This document shows positions 34,087-43,602 of a DNA stretch of 64,000 nucleotides, piece by piece. A program made the position numbers and the translations under genes. The notes beneath the pieces were generated by a model. The model saw only the letters and a program-made list of their open reading frames with translations. It searched no databases and was not told the origin of the DNA. The DNA is from Marinobacter sp. SS5-14b. Lineage in GTDB: Bacteria > Pseudomonadota > Gammaproteobacteria > Pseudomonadales > Oleiphilaceae. Each line of letters starts with the position of its first letter. Position 1 is the first letter of the stretch. The stretch is taken from the NCBI RefSeq assembly GCF_030541005.1, contig NZ_JASSVM010000004.1, positions 1-64,000 of the forward strand. Direction: 5' to 3'.

Positions 34087-37000
34087 TCAGCCCTGCTCCA
34101 GTTGCTTGCGCAGGGCGCCATCCAGGTCTTCCAGAGCTTTCTCAGGGTTAGTCCACCAGTCCGTTGCCCAGACCCGGAAAAGTGTCCAGCCAAGCCCTTC
34201 CATCACACTCTGACGGATCTTGTCCCGCTCCCGGGCGTAGGGTGAGCTCAGGTACATTTCGCCGTCGCACTCGATGCCCGCCAGGTAGGTACCCGGTACA
34301 TCCGGGTGAACAATCCCGATATCGATCCGGTAAGCCGAAGCACCGACCTGAGAGTGCACGTCCCACCCTTTGCTCTGCAGAGCTCTTGCCACCGCAGCCT
34401 CAAAGGGCGCCTGGATGTCCTCTATCGCTTGTGAGCTCTGACGGCCAAAGGCCTGTACACCACGCTCGGCAAACTCCATGAAGTGTTTAAGATCCGCCAC
34501 CGCACGGGCCTGAGTACGCGACAGATCGATCGCTTCCGGGGGCATGCTGGTGAAAACCATCATTCGGGTGCGAGCCCGCGTCAGTGCCACGTTCAGACGG
34601 CGTTCACCACCGGTGCGGTTCAAGGGCCCGAAATCCATGGTTATCCGGCCCAGCAGGTCCGGACCGTAGGTGATGCTGAACAGAATGACGTCGCGCTCGT
34701 CTCCCTGCACGGTTTCCAGGTTCTTCACGAAGACCGGTTCCAGGTTGTTGTCCTCCGAGAAGGCCCATTCGATGGACGGATCTTTAGCGCGTGCTTCATC
34801 GAGCAAATCTTCAATCGTTGCCTGCTGCTCGGTGTTGAACGTCACCACCCCGATGGATTGCTGGCGAACGGACTCGTCATCGGAGGTGAGCCGGCGAACG
34901 ATTTCCGCCACGATGGCTTTGGCTTCCTCGGGGTTATTGCGCTCGGCCCCTCGGCCGTACAGCCCTTCGACCCGTACCAGAGACACGCCGTTGTCCGGGT
35001 GGACCGGTGCAGGAAAGGTGACCAGGGAGCTGTCGTAGTATTGTCGGTTTGAGAACGCAATCAGGCTTTCCCGTCGAGACCGGTAGTGCAGGTTCAACAC
35101 GCGCTGAGGAATACTGGCGCCGATCAGTTCGTCCAGAATGCTCTCCAGATCGCTCTCGCCGTCCATATCACCGTCCGGGTCGTCATCGGAACGGGAGAAG
35201 AAATTGGTGGGCGGCATCTGCTTTGGATCTCCCGCCACGATCACTTGCCGGCCACGGGCCAGCGAGCCAATGGCGTCACCCACCGTGATCTGTGACGCCT
35301 CATCAAAAATCACCACATCAAACAGCGACTGATCTGCCGACAGATACTGGGCAATCGAGAGTGGTGACATCATCAGGCAAGGCGCCAGGGTAGTGACGAC
35401 ATCCGGCATGAGCTGCATCAGTTCCCGAACCGATTTATGCCGGGCCTTCTTTTGCAGCTCATGGCGCAGAATGCCCCAGTGTGAGCTGCGGGTTACGTCG
35501 CCTTGTTCAGGAATGTGGCGCGACAGCTCGGCTGCGATATGCCGGGCCGTCAACTCACAGAACCGGGAATCCAGCTCCCGGAATCTTTGAATGGTCGCTT
35601 CATGCTCCGGAGATGAGAAGGTTCTCAGGGTTTCGTTCTCTCCGATGACTCCGGCGGACCACCAGTTACAGTAGGCCGCCTCAAAAGCTGCGGGGATTTC
35701 CTCCGGTGTCACGCTGCCACCCTCAATGGCATCGACCATTGGGGCGAGCTGCAGGGCCAGCGCTTCCGACCGTCGCCGAACCCAGGCACACCAGTCTCTC
35801 AAGGACGATTGATGGCCTGCGACCTGCTGGCAAACGCTGGCAATCTGTTCGCAGGCGGACGCTTCTGCCGGAAGGTACTCTTCCAGCTGCACACCGGCCA
35901 GCTGTTCAAAGTGCGCCCTTTGCTGCTCAAACGCCGAAGCGGCTGCCAGAAACCCGGTAATCACTTTGCCGACTGCGGCTTCCGGCGCCAGCAAGTCGTT
36001 GGCATCGTGCAGCAGAGTACGAACGCCGGTACGCAGCGCGATCAAGCTGTCAGCACTGTCGGCCAGTTTGCTGACCACAGAGCGAACCCGGGTGCCCAGC
36101 GTATGAAGGTCACTGATGACGCCGGTGTCTGTCTCGTAGCGATTCCAGCCGCGCAAGCTGTTAAGCAGAGTATCCAGACGGTCGATATGAGCCCCGGTTT
36201 CCCGTAGCTCGTGCAGCAAGGGAATGTCGCTGGCCGGGTCCGGTTTGGCCTGGGCGCCGCCCTGGCGCATCGCCTTTCGGACCTTGCGTTTGGCAAACCA
36301 GTCTTTGGGCCACCAGGTTGCGACAGCCTCTTCCCATGCCCGGCCAAGGCTGTCTGCGTCCAGCTTTTGCCAGGCCAGGGGCTCATAGGGGCAACTCAGT
36401 TTCGGCAGAGCAGCCTGATGCCGTTCCAGGCAAGGCACCACCTCCGTGATGCCATTGAGGCATTCCTGACCTTCGGGCTCCAACGCAAATGCCACGCGCT
36501 TGCCGTAACAGTCCAGCAGGGTCTGGCCCAGTTCGATCACGCTTTCCAGCCGTGACAGATTCACGGGCCCCAACTTGACCCCGATGGCCTTTTCCAGCTC
36601 AGCCAGATGATCCGCCAAGTGCCCAGCGCCGGCCTGTAAATTTTCGGCAGCGCTCACCAACTGTTCCTGCCACTGAGGGTGCCATTCGTACTGATTGACC
36701 ACTTTCAACGGGTGGCCGTCAAACTGACCAACCGCTCGGGCCTGCACTCGAAGGAGCTCCGCCATCTCCCTGAGTTGCTGCAGCTGGCGCTCATCATGAG
36801 CATCCGTCTTATCCCAGCCGAGCCTTAATTTTTCGGTCAACGCCTGATCCCGGACCTTTACCCCAATGGCGTAGTGAGCAGTCAGGCCATTACGGTGTCG
36901 CTCGTGCAGGGCATTCACCAGGTTATTCAGGCTGTCGCGCTGAGCCCTGAGACGATCGGCTTCGCGCTGCCAACCTGCCACCGGAGTTCGTGCAGCGTTG

Positions 37001-39297
37001 TTCCAGGAGGCGCCAAGCTGAGCCAGCACATCCGCCTTACTGGCCTTGTTGGAATGCAGCTCCAGACAGAACTGTCCAAGCCCCACATCACGCAACCGTC
37101 GGTGCACCACCTCCAGGGCCGCGGTCTTTTCCGAGACAAAAAGAACCTTCTTTCCCTTACCCAGCATGTGGGCGATCAGATTACTGATGGTCTGGCTTTT
37201 ACCGGTTCCCGGCGGGCCGATGATGACGAAATCCTTGCCCAGATCCGCCGTCGCGATAGCCGACATCTGGGACGAGTCTGCCGGAAGGGGCGTCAGAAAA
37301 TCTGCGGGGTTGTATTCTTTATCAATGTCGCTGGCATCAACAAACCGGATATCGCTGTCGTAGGGGTCCCGAGGGGACTCAATCAGGTGTTTCACGACCG
37401 GGCTTTCTTTCAGCACGTCGGAACGGTCGACAAGATCTTTCCACATCAGGTACTTGGCGAACGAAAAGTGGCCCAGAACAACGTTTTCCACCACTTCAAA
37501 GCCTGCCACGTCCTTGATGGCATGACGCACCACATTCCAGATTCCCGGAATGTCCACACCTTGCTCGTCCCGAGGCAAGGCATCATCAAAGCCTTGGATA
37601 TCGATGCCGAAATCCCGCCTCAGCATTTCCAGCAGAGTGGTGTTGAACCGAGGTTCGTCATCATTGGCAACAATCCGAATGCCCTGCCGTACAGACTTGC
37701 GCTCCAGCGTTACCGGTAATAACACCAGCGGCGCCCGATAAACCCGGTTGTTCTCCCGGGATCGCCACAACATAAAGCCCATCGCCAGGAACAGCGTGTT
37801 CGAACCCCCTTCCCGAAGTGAGGTTTGCGCCCGCCGGTAGATTTCGACCGCCCGGCGATCCAGCTCATTCTGCGGCATATCCACAAGAACCTGATTCTTG
37901 CTGAAGGCATCCCGGACGTAGGCGGCCTTGAGCTCTTCACCCGTGCGTTGCTGGTGCAGTTCGGAGTCCTGCTTCTTGGTTTGCAACCAGGGGTAAGGTG
38001 CGATCGATATTTTGGCGCCACTGGCCAGCAAGTCTTCCAGTTCCGCCGGAGCAACTGTCAGGATCGACAGGCTGCTGACACCATGGCGGTAATTGAGGAG
38101 TGGGTTCCGGGCCGACAGATCCAGCAGTTTCCGTTGCCAGCGCTCCACACGTCCTTCCGGCGTGTCATCAGGTATGTTCTGCTCCAGATACTCTGGCGGA
38201 TTGGAGTCCAGATCGGGCGCCTCTTCCAGCGCCAGCTCCACAGGTTCGCTGACGCTGGTATCTTCAGGTGCCGCAGCAGCTGGACTTTTCAGACTGATGG
38301 GATTAAACCGGTGGGCTCGCGCTCGGCGAATATCAACGGCGGCAATAAATTTGTCGTCCTCGGATATCGACATCTGATCGTTGCCAGCAGCGACGGCTCT
38401 GGAAAAAGACACCGGCGGGTGCTGGGTAGCGAGGGTGGTTTCGATCAGAATAAGTTCTTTCAGCGGAATCCGCTGGCGCAGGATCTGAGGGTCCCGAAGC
38501 ACAATGCCCGACAGATCTTCGTTTTCCAGCCACAGGCCAACCAGGGCGTGGCCGCGAGTCAGCACAATCATCGGGTTCAGGTTTGCCTGCTCGAACGCAG
38601 CTGCCAGCAAAAGCGTGGAATCCAGGCAGGTGGCCACCCGGCTGTTTTCGATCTGGCCAGGAAGGCGGATTTTCTGGCCATTGGATTCAAAACTGGCCGG
38701 TGGCAGGGCATAGCTCACTTGCATGTTGACCACCGCAGAATAGATCGCGGAGGCCTGCAGCCATACCTGCTCCCGGCTACGGGATCGGTAACCGTCCATG
38801 GCATCGGGCTTGCCGGCTTTGCGCAAAATCTGGCTGGCCTGCCCAAGCAAACGATCAATCGTCGGGGCGTTCGGCGTGCAGAACGACGCCAGCAACTCGG
38901 GCATGTACTCCGCACCACCCCACTCATTGCAAGCCAGCAGTTCTACCTGAATGATCCTTTCCGAAAGGACCCGACCCGCGTGAAGCACCTGAACGGTTAC
39001 CGCGCCACGCATGGACTCAGTCAGGCCGTAAAGAAACCCACCATCGAGCTCCAGATCACGATCTTTGACAAGCAGGAGTTCCTTCGCGGCAAGGTAATCC
39101 ACCTTCCACTCTTTACGTTTCAAAAAGCCCGGTGAAGCTTCAAGTGTAATGGTGAGATCAGACAAACCTTTCTTGGCGTCGAGATTCTGAACCTTCAGCT
39201 CCCGCAGTATTGCGAAGGCACTCTGGTGACAGGCAAAGTTGATCTTCTCAACAAACGTGGCATTGATCTGTACTTCCGGTGCTTCCTGCTCAGACAT
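34087..39297 (-). CDS. DUF4011 helicase-nuclease, Hhe-type defence protein
   Basis: This is a 1736-residue protein. The N-terminal half contains a DUF4011-type region (from about 380, VERWQRKLLDLSARNPLLNYR). A superfamily 1 helicase follows: Walker A GPPGTGKSQT at about 694-703, DEASQ box at about 1328, and a C-terminal helicase lobe ending in LNVALTRARTRM. The last 100 residues are a Vsr/MTES_1575-type nuclease (RIDIGIV, GIECDGEMY, RERDKIRQSVMEGLGW, RVWATDWW). This order matches the single-gene DUF4011-helicase-Vsr anti-phage protein called Hhe. It is adjacent to a motor operon and an AbiE pair. The gene is intact. Confidence 0.85.
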   Translation of the reverse strand: MSEQEAPEVQINATFVEKINFACHQSAFAILRELKVQNLDAKKGLSDLTITLEASPGFLKRKEWKVDYLAAKELLLVKDRDLELDGGFLYGLTESMRGAVTVQVLHAGRVLSERIIQVELLACNEWGGAEYMPELLASFCTPNAPTIDRLLGQASQILRKAGKPDAMDGYRSRSREQVWLQASAIYSAVVNMQVSYALPPASFESNGQKIRLPGQIENSRVATCLDSTLLLAAAFEQANLNPMIVLTRGHALVGLWLENEDLSGIVLRDPQILRQRIPLKELILIETTLATQHPPVSFSRAVAAGNDQMSISEDDKFIAAVDIRRARAHRFNPISLKSPAAAAPEDTSVSEPVELALEEAPDLDSNPPEYLEQNIPDDTPEGRVERWQRKLLDLSARNPLLNYRHGVSSLSILTVAPAELEDLLASGAKISIAPYPWLQTKKQDSELHQQRTGEELKAAYVRDAFSKNQVLVDMPQNELDRRAVEIYRRAQTSLREGGSNTLFLAMGFMLWRSRENNRVYRAPLVLLPVTLERKSVRQGIRIVANDDEPRFNTTLLEMLRRDFGIDIQGFDDALPRDEQGVDIPGIWNVVRHAIKDVAGFEVVENVVLGHFSFAKYLMWKDLVDRSDVLKESPVVKHLIESPRDPYDSDIRFVDASDIDKEYNPADFLTPLPADSSQMSAIATADLGKDFVIIGPPGTGKSQTISNLIAHMLGKGKKVLFVSEKTAALEVVHRRLRDVGLGQFCLELHSNKASKADVLAQLGASWNNAARTPVAGWQREADRLRAQRDSLNNLVNALHERHRNGLTAHYAIGVKVRDQALTEKLRLGWDKTDAHDERQLQQLREMAELLRVQARAVGQFDGHPLKVVNQYEWHPQWQEQLVSAAENLQAGAGHLADHLAELEKAIGVKLGPVNLSRLESVIELGQTLLDCYGKRVAFALEPEGQECLNGITEVVPCLERHQAALPKLSCPYEPLAWQKLDADSLGRAWEEAVATWWPKDWFAKRKVRKAMRQGGAQAKPDPASDIPLLHELRETGAHIDRLDTLLNSLRGWNRYETDTGVISDLHTLGTRVRSVVSKLADSADSLIALRTGVRTLLHDANDLLAPEAAVGKVITGFLAAASAFEQQRAHFEQLAGVQLEEYLPAEASACEQIASVCQQVAGHQSSLRDWCAWVRRRSEALALQLAPMVDAIEGGSVTPEEIPAAFEAAYCNWWSAGVIGENETLRTFSSPEHEATIQRFRELDSRFCELTARHIAAELSRHIPEQGDVTRSSHWGILRHELQKKARHKSVRELMQLMPDVVTTLAPCLMMSPLSIAQYLSADQSLFDVVIFDEASQITVGDAIGSLARGRQVIVAGDPKQMPPTNFFSRSDDDPDGDMDGESDLESILDELIGASIPQRVLNLHYRSRRESLIAFSNRQYYDSSLVTFPAPVHPDNGVSLVRVEGLYGRGAERNNPEEAKAIVAEIVRRLTSDDESVRQQSIGVVTFNTEQQATIEDLLDEARAKDPSIEWAFSEDNNLEPVFVKNLETVQGDERDVILFSITYGPDLLGRITMDFGPLNRTGGERRLNVALTRARTRMMVFTSMPPEAIDLSRTQARAVADLKHFMEFAERGVQAFGRQSSQAIEDIQAPFEAAVARALQSKGWDVHSQVGASAYRIDIGIVHPDVPGTYLAGIECDGEMYLSSPYARERDKIRQSVMEGLGWTLFRVWATDWWTNPEKALEDLDGALRKQLEQG

Positions 39298-39544
39298 CTG
39301 GCAATCCCTTCCAACTGGCTTGATTTATCGGCTCACAAATAACAGCCAACTATTGTACCCGGTTCCCCATGACTCGCTACCGCGTAATAGCTGTTACCTG
39401 TTCGGTGCATTATCCTCCTATCAGGCCGATCAAAATGCCGTGCGATGCCTCACGGTACGGTCATTATGATTCACTCCCGTAAGCCAGTAGAATAGCGCCG
39501 TTTGACGTTAGCCCGACCTGACCACGGAGTGAGACACCGAACGG
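39298..39544. promoter_or_regulatory. Divergent promoter region between helicase and motor operon
   Basis: This 247-bp gap must hold promoters for the leftward helicase gene and the rightward four-gene operon. No convincing operator was found; only a short hairpin (CCGTG/CACGG near 39438-39455) and a weak GTAA/TTAC repeat near 39389 stand out. Confidence 0.35.
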
Positions 39545-40234
39545 ATGCCAAACCAGTCGCAGGCACATGCTACCCAATCCTCAAAACTGCTGGCTCAACT
39601 GGCCCGGCTGGGCGCGCCTGCAACTTCTGACGCCCTGCCCTGTTTCGCCGAGCGCCTGAGCCGGCTGTTTGGCCTGGGCGACACCATGACTCTGGACGCC
39701 GCCACCGCCTATCGCGCCCGGCAACCAGGCTCTGTACAAAGCGCCGTGATCGACAAACTGACGGACGAGCTGGCCACCACCCGCCGGGCACTGGTGCGCC
39801 GTATTCAGGGCTGGGCAGACGAACTGGAACTTGACGACGAGCCGGAGCTGGAGCCCGTGTTGAATGCCTGGCTGGCGCTGCAACGCAAAGTGGCCGCCAA
39901 CAGCCGCCAGCTGCGAGATAAAGTCCGCAAATCCATGAAAGACCAGGGCCAGAACCTGGCCCGACTGGCAGAGTTGGACGCCGTGTTCGACCACACCATG
40001 GCAAGCTTCACCAGCCAGGGTTTTTCCAGCCTTTCACAGGTGCTGGAGCAGCGGTTTCAACAGTTACAGACATCCTCCGAACATCATCAAACACCAGGCC
40101 AGGCACCCGATAACTGGTTCCACCGTTACTGCGAGGACGCGCAGGCATTATTACTCGCTGAACTGGATGTTCGGCTGGAACCGGTACTGGGCTTGCTCGA
40201 GGCCTGCCACAACGAGGTTAACAACACCCCATGA
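39545..40234 (+). CDS. DUF3348 protein, first gene of motor operon
   Basis: This is a 229-residue soluble, helical protein of the DUF3348 family, with a glutamine- and alanine-rich N-terminus and an acidic middle (ELDDEPELEPVL). It has no membrane segment or enzymatic motif. Its stop overlaps the next start by 4 bp (ATGA), so it is translationally coupled to the MotA/ExbB-like protein. The family occurs with DUF802, OmpA-like and DUF2894 genes, suggesting a cytoplasmic part of one complex. Function unknown. Confidence 0.85.
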   Translation: MPNQSQAHATQSSKLLAQLARLGAPATSDALPCFAERLSRLFGLGDTMTLDAATAYRARQPGSVQSAVIDKLTDELATTRRALVRRIQGWADELELDDEPELEPVLNAWLALQRKVAANSRQLRDKVRKSMKDQGQNLARLAELDAVFDHTMASFTSQGFSSLSQVLEQRFQQLQTSSEHHQTPGQAPDNWFHRYCEDAQALLLAELDVRLEPVLGLLEACHNEVNNTP

Positions 40235-42303
40235 GTAGACTGTTCTTTACCCTGGCGTTTGCCATCGGCCTGGCCGTGGCGGCCTGGATTGGTGCCGGAT
40301 TTGTGGGTTCCGACCTGCTGGCGCTGGCGTTTACCGGCCTGATCGGCGCTGTTTACTGCCTCGGCTTTGGCGAACTGGTGAATTTCCGCCGGCAAACCCG
40401 GCAGCTGGTCGAAAAAGTGGGCGAGTTACCCGAAAGCCACGAACAGGTCTCTGGCTGGTTGAGCTCCCTGCCCCAGCCCTTGCAGTTTCCAGCGCAAAGG
40501 CGCATTGAAGGCCATGCCGCAGGCCTGCCTGGTCCGCAACTGACACCCTACCTGACCGGACTGCTGGTCATGCTCGGCCTGCTGGGTACCTTTGCCGGCA
40601 TGATCGTGACTCTGGGCGGCGCCGCCTCGGCACTGGACAACAGCACCGAACTGAGCGCCATTCGCAGCGCCCTGGCCGCACCTATTGCCGGGCTGAGCCT
40701 GGCGTTTGGCACCTCCATTGCCGGCGTGGCGGCCTCGGCCATGCTGGGGCTGGCTTCCACTCTGAGCAGGAGGGATCGATTACAGGCCTCCCGCGCGCTG
40801 GATACCGCCCTTCGGGAAAAGCTGCATCACCTGTCGGCCGATCACCAACGCCAGCAGGCCTTCCTGGCACTGGAAAGCCAGGCACAAGCCTTGCCGCAGA
40901 TGACCTCGGCTATGGAGCGCATGACAGCGCGCATGGAGCAGCTCGGCGAGCAACTGGAAAAATCCCTCACCCGGAATCAGCAGGAATTCCACAGCACCGT
41001 CGGCAGCCACTACCAGACCCTGGCCGATTCCGTAGCCCAGTCCCTGAAATCGGCACTGGATGACAGTGCAAAGCAGGCTTCTGAACGGGTTGAACCCATT
41101 GTTATCCATGCCATGGAGCAGCTTCAGAACGATGCTCATAGCCTGCAGCAAAGCTGGGCCAAGGACGCCCGCCAGCAGTTAGCGGAACTGACCTCCGCTT
41201 TCCAGAAAACCACTGCTGAGGCCGGGGAGCGCTGGCAGCAGAATCTGAGCGCACAGCAGACCCAGAACCAGGAGGCGCTGACGGCCCTCTCAAAGCAAAG
41301 CGAGCAAAGCCAAAGCCAGTTGCAGGATCAGCTCCATACCTGGCTTGGCACCGTCAACGACCAGCACCAAAGCTGGCTCAACGAACATCAGCAACAGCTG
41401 GTGCAGAGCTGTGAGCGGCTGAATAACGCCGGAGCCGAGGTGGCACAACACTGGCAGGCCGGCCTGGCCCGACAGCAAGCTCATAGTGAGGAGATGCAGA
41501 CGGCCTTGAATGAGGCGCTGGCTCAATACCAAAGCCGCTTCCAGACAAGCAGTACCAGCTTAATCGAACAGCAACAGGCCGGGCTCGCAGAGCTGGTCAG
41601 CACCATTAGCGCGCAACTCGATAAGCTCCGGGACCAGGAAAGCGAGCGCGCCCAGGCCACAAACGAGCGAATGCAACAGCTGGAGGCGACAGCAGCACGC
41701 CATCTGACTGAGCTGGGCACTGCGCTGGAAGCCCCCATGACCCGCCTGATTGAAACAGCCTCGGAAACCCCGAAGGCCGCCGCCGAGGTGATCCGCCAGC
41801 TGCAGTCGGAAATTGCCCGCAACAGCGAGCGGGAAAATGAACTGCTGGAAGAACGCCAGCGACTGGTGCAGGAACTGGACACCCTGCTGGAGAACCAGCG
41901 CAGCACCGCCGACAGCCAGCGGGACGCAGTGGATTCCCTTATATCCGGGGCGGGCGAGACCCTGACCGGCATCAGCGAGCGCTTCAACACCCTGATCCAG
42001 GAACAGAGCCAGCAGTTGGGCAAACTGGGCGACGACATTACCGGCAGCAGCCAGGAAGTCGGCGCCCTGAGCGACGCCTTCGCGCAGGCCATTGAGCTGT
42101 TCAGCCAATCCAACCAGCAAGTTATCGCCAGCCTGGCGGATATCCAGAAAGCACTGGATACGGCCGGTAACCGGCACGATGAGCAATTGGCCTACTACGT
42201 CGCCCAGGCCCGAGAGGTGATTGATCTCAGCGTCAGTGCCCAGAAAGACGTCATCGATGCCGCCGCGGCCCTGCGCCAGGCTGAACCCAGCGAGGCCGGC
42301 TGA
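40231..42303 (+). CDS. DUF802 MotA/TolQ/ExbB-like protein with long coiled-coil tail
   Basis: This is a 690-residue protein. Membrane helices lie at about 3-25, 28-48, 108-130 and 148-172; the third and fourth contain LGLLGTFAGMIVTLGG and SLAFGTSIAGVAASAMLG, which resemble the pore helices of MotA, ExbB and ZorA. The remaining 500 residues are almost continuous Gln/Glu/Ala-rich coiled coil, with DUF802 units. A stator with a long cytoplasmic tail is also the plan of the defence protein ZorA. It overlaps both neighbours and pairs with the MotB-like product downstream. Confidence 0.85.
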   Translation: MSRLFFTLAFAIGLAVAAWIGAGFVGSDLLALAFTGLIGAVYCLGFGELVNFRRQTRQLVEKVGELPESHEQVSGWLSSLPQPLQFPAQRRIEGHAAGLPGPQLTPYLTGLLVMLGLLGTFAGMIVTLGGAASALDNSTELSAIRSALAAPIAGLSLAFGTSIAGVAASAMLGLASTLSRRDRLQASRALDTALREKLHHLSADHQRQQAFLALESQAQALPQMTSAMERMTARMEQLGEQLEKSLTRNQQEFHSTVGSHYQTLADSVAQSLKSALDDSAKQASERVEPIVIHAMEQLQNDAHSLQQSWAKDARQQLAELTSAFQKTTAEAGERWQQNLSAQQTQNQEALTALSKQSEQSQSQLQDQLHTWLGTVNDQHQSWLNEHQQQLVQSCERLNNAGAEVAQHWQAGLARQQAHSEEMQTALNEALAQYQSRFQTSSTSLIEQQQAGLAELVSTISAQLDKLRDQESERAQATNERMQQLEATAARHLTELGTALEAPMTRLIETASETPKAAAEVIRQLQSEIARNSERENELLEERQRLVQELDTLLENQRSTADSQRDAVDSLISGAGETLTGISERFNTLIQEQSQQLGKLGDDITGSSQEVGALSDAFAQAIELFSQSNQQVIASLADIQKALDTAGNRHDEQLAYYVAQAREVIDLSVSAQKDVIDAAAALRQAEPSEAG

Positions 42304-42956
42304 TGGAACAGCTGGAAGGCGGCGAACAGCAATCCGCACCGGTCTGGGCCATATTCTCGGACCTGATGGCTGCGTTGGTAGGTATTCTGGCGTTGATTCT
42401 GGTGTGGGTGATCGGCATTCAGCTGGAGCTGAGCCAGTCCCTGGCCGAGGAGATCGAAAAGCGCGAAGCGGAAGAACAGCGCCGAATAGCCCTGGAGCAA
42501 GCCCTTGAAGACCCGCTCACCAAAGGTCTGGTGACCTTCCGGGATGGACGTATCGGCATCAGCGGTAACGTATTGTTCGAGCTGAACTCGGACCAACTTC
42601 AGGCCGAAGGCGAGGAGGTTCTGGAATCATTGATTTCACCTCTGCAAACCTATCTGGCCCAGCACGATGAGCTGCTGATGGTGAGCGGATTCACCGACGA
42701 CCTGCCCATGCACCCGGGCAACCGTTACCAGGATAACTGGGGCCTGTCGGCCCAGCGGGCACTTACCGTTACCCGCTCGTTAACGGAACTGGGCCTGCCC
42801 AACGACCGGGTATTCGCCGCCGCCTTCGGCCCGCACCACCCAGCGGTACCCAATGTGGATGCCGATTCCCGGGCCCAGAACCGGCGGGTGGAAATCAGTA
42901 CGGTGCCACGGGCGCCTTCGTCGGCCGCGGACGCTGAAACCGGGGAAGGCGATTGA
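42303..42956 (+). CDS. OmpA/MotB-like stator subunit (ZorB-like)
   Basis: This is a 217-residue protein with a single membrane helix at about 16-38. It carries Asp20 in FSDLMAALVGILALILVW, the position of the proton-carrying aspartate of MotB, ExbD and ZorB. A short linker (residues 40-60, charged) leads to an OmpA-like peptidoglycan-binding domain with GFTDD, NWGLSAQRALTVTRSL and AQNRRVEIS. It starts one base into the preceding stop (TGATG). With the DUF802 protein it should form an ion-driven, cell-wall-anchored motor. Confidence 0.88.
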   Translation: MEQLEGGEQQSAPVWAIFSDLMAALVGILALILVWVIGIQLELSQSLAEEIEKREAEEQRRIALEQALEDPLTKGLVTFRDGRIGISGNVLFELNSDQLQAEGEEVLESLISPLQTYLAQHDELLMVSGFTDDLPMHPGNRYQDNWGLSAQRALTVTRSLTELGLPNDRVFAAAFGPHHPAVPNVDADSRAQNRRVEISTVPRAPSSAADAETGEGD

Positions 42957-42958
42957 CC

Positions 42959-43570
42959 ATGAGCGAAGCCCCCTGCCCCTCCTTTCTAGAAAGTTTGAGA
43001 CAGACCGGCGCCGATCAGGTTGATCCGGTTTGGTTCCGCTATCTGGAGTCTTTCGAACAGCGATTGCACTCAAAAGGGCTGCAGGGGGGAACAACGCACT
43101 GGCGGAAACTGGAACAGGCAGTATCCGACTATCAGGCAAAGTTCGATGGTGCCGGGCAGCCTGAACCCGCACCCAGTGCCGCTGCGAGTTCGCCTCTTTC
43201 TGCGCTGCTGAGTAGGCTGAATCAAACCACAGAACCATCGGTTGAAGCCCCACGATCTGTCCTGGAACAACGAGTCTTCGGGCAGCAGACGAAAGATCTA
43301 TCACAGGCACTTCCGGCATCAAGCTCCAATAACCCACAACCCCTGAAGGCGATGATGAGGGCGAGAGCCGATCAAGGCACCCACGCCCTTCAGGCACGCA
43401 TTCGCCAGGCCATTGAGAGCACACCGAAAGATGCAGGGCCGATGAACGCGCACCGCCTGGTGAGCCGGGCTATTGCTGAAATGCAGAAGCTTTCCCCGGA
43501 CTATCTGGAGCGGTTTGCTCGTTATACCGATACGTTGTTGGCGTTGGAGCGATTAAACCGAAAAAACTGA
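42959..43570 (+). CDS. DUF2894 protein, last gene of motor operon
   Basis: This is a 203-residue soluble protein of the DUF2894 family: a short N-terminal helical part, a proline/serine/alanine-rich low-complexity middle (about 65-125) and a helical C-terminus (ARIRQAIESTPKDAGPMNAHRLVSRAIAEMQKLSPDYLERFARYTDTLLALERL). No catalytic motif is seen. The ATG at 42959, preceded by GGAAGG, is 2 bp past the OmpA-like gene's stop. It is convergent with the AbiEii gene. It may be an adaptor or effector of the motor; unproven. Confidence 0.82.
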   Translation: MSEAPCPSFLESLRQTGADQVDPVWFRYLESFEQRLHSKGLQGGTTHWRKLEQAVSDYQAKFDGAGQPEPAPSAAASSPLSALLSRLNQTTEPSVEAPRSVLEQRVFGQQTKDLSQALPASSSNNPQPLKAMMRARADQGTHALQARIRQAIESTPKDAGPMNAHRLVSRAIAEMQKLSPDYLERFARYTDTLLALERLNRKN

Positions 43571-43602
43571 TGCAGATTTGCCGCTACTCAAACATCGATG
43601 GC

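Noticed and set aside
39545..43570. Calling the motor operon a bona fide Zorya system
   Set aside because: The ZorC, ZorD or ZorE proteins are missing and the soluble genes are DUF3348 and DUF2894, so only architectural similarity is claimed.
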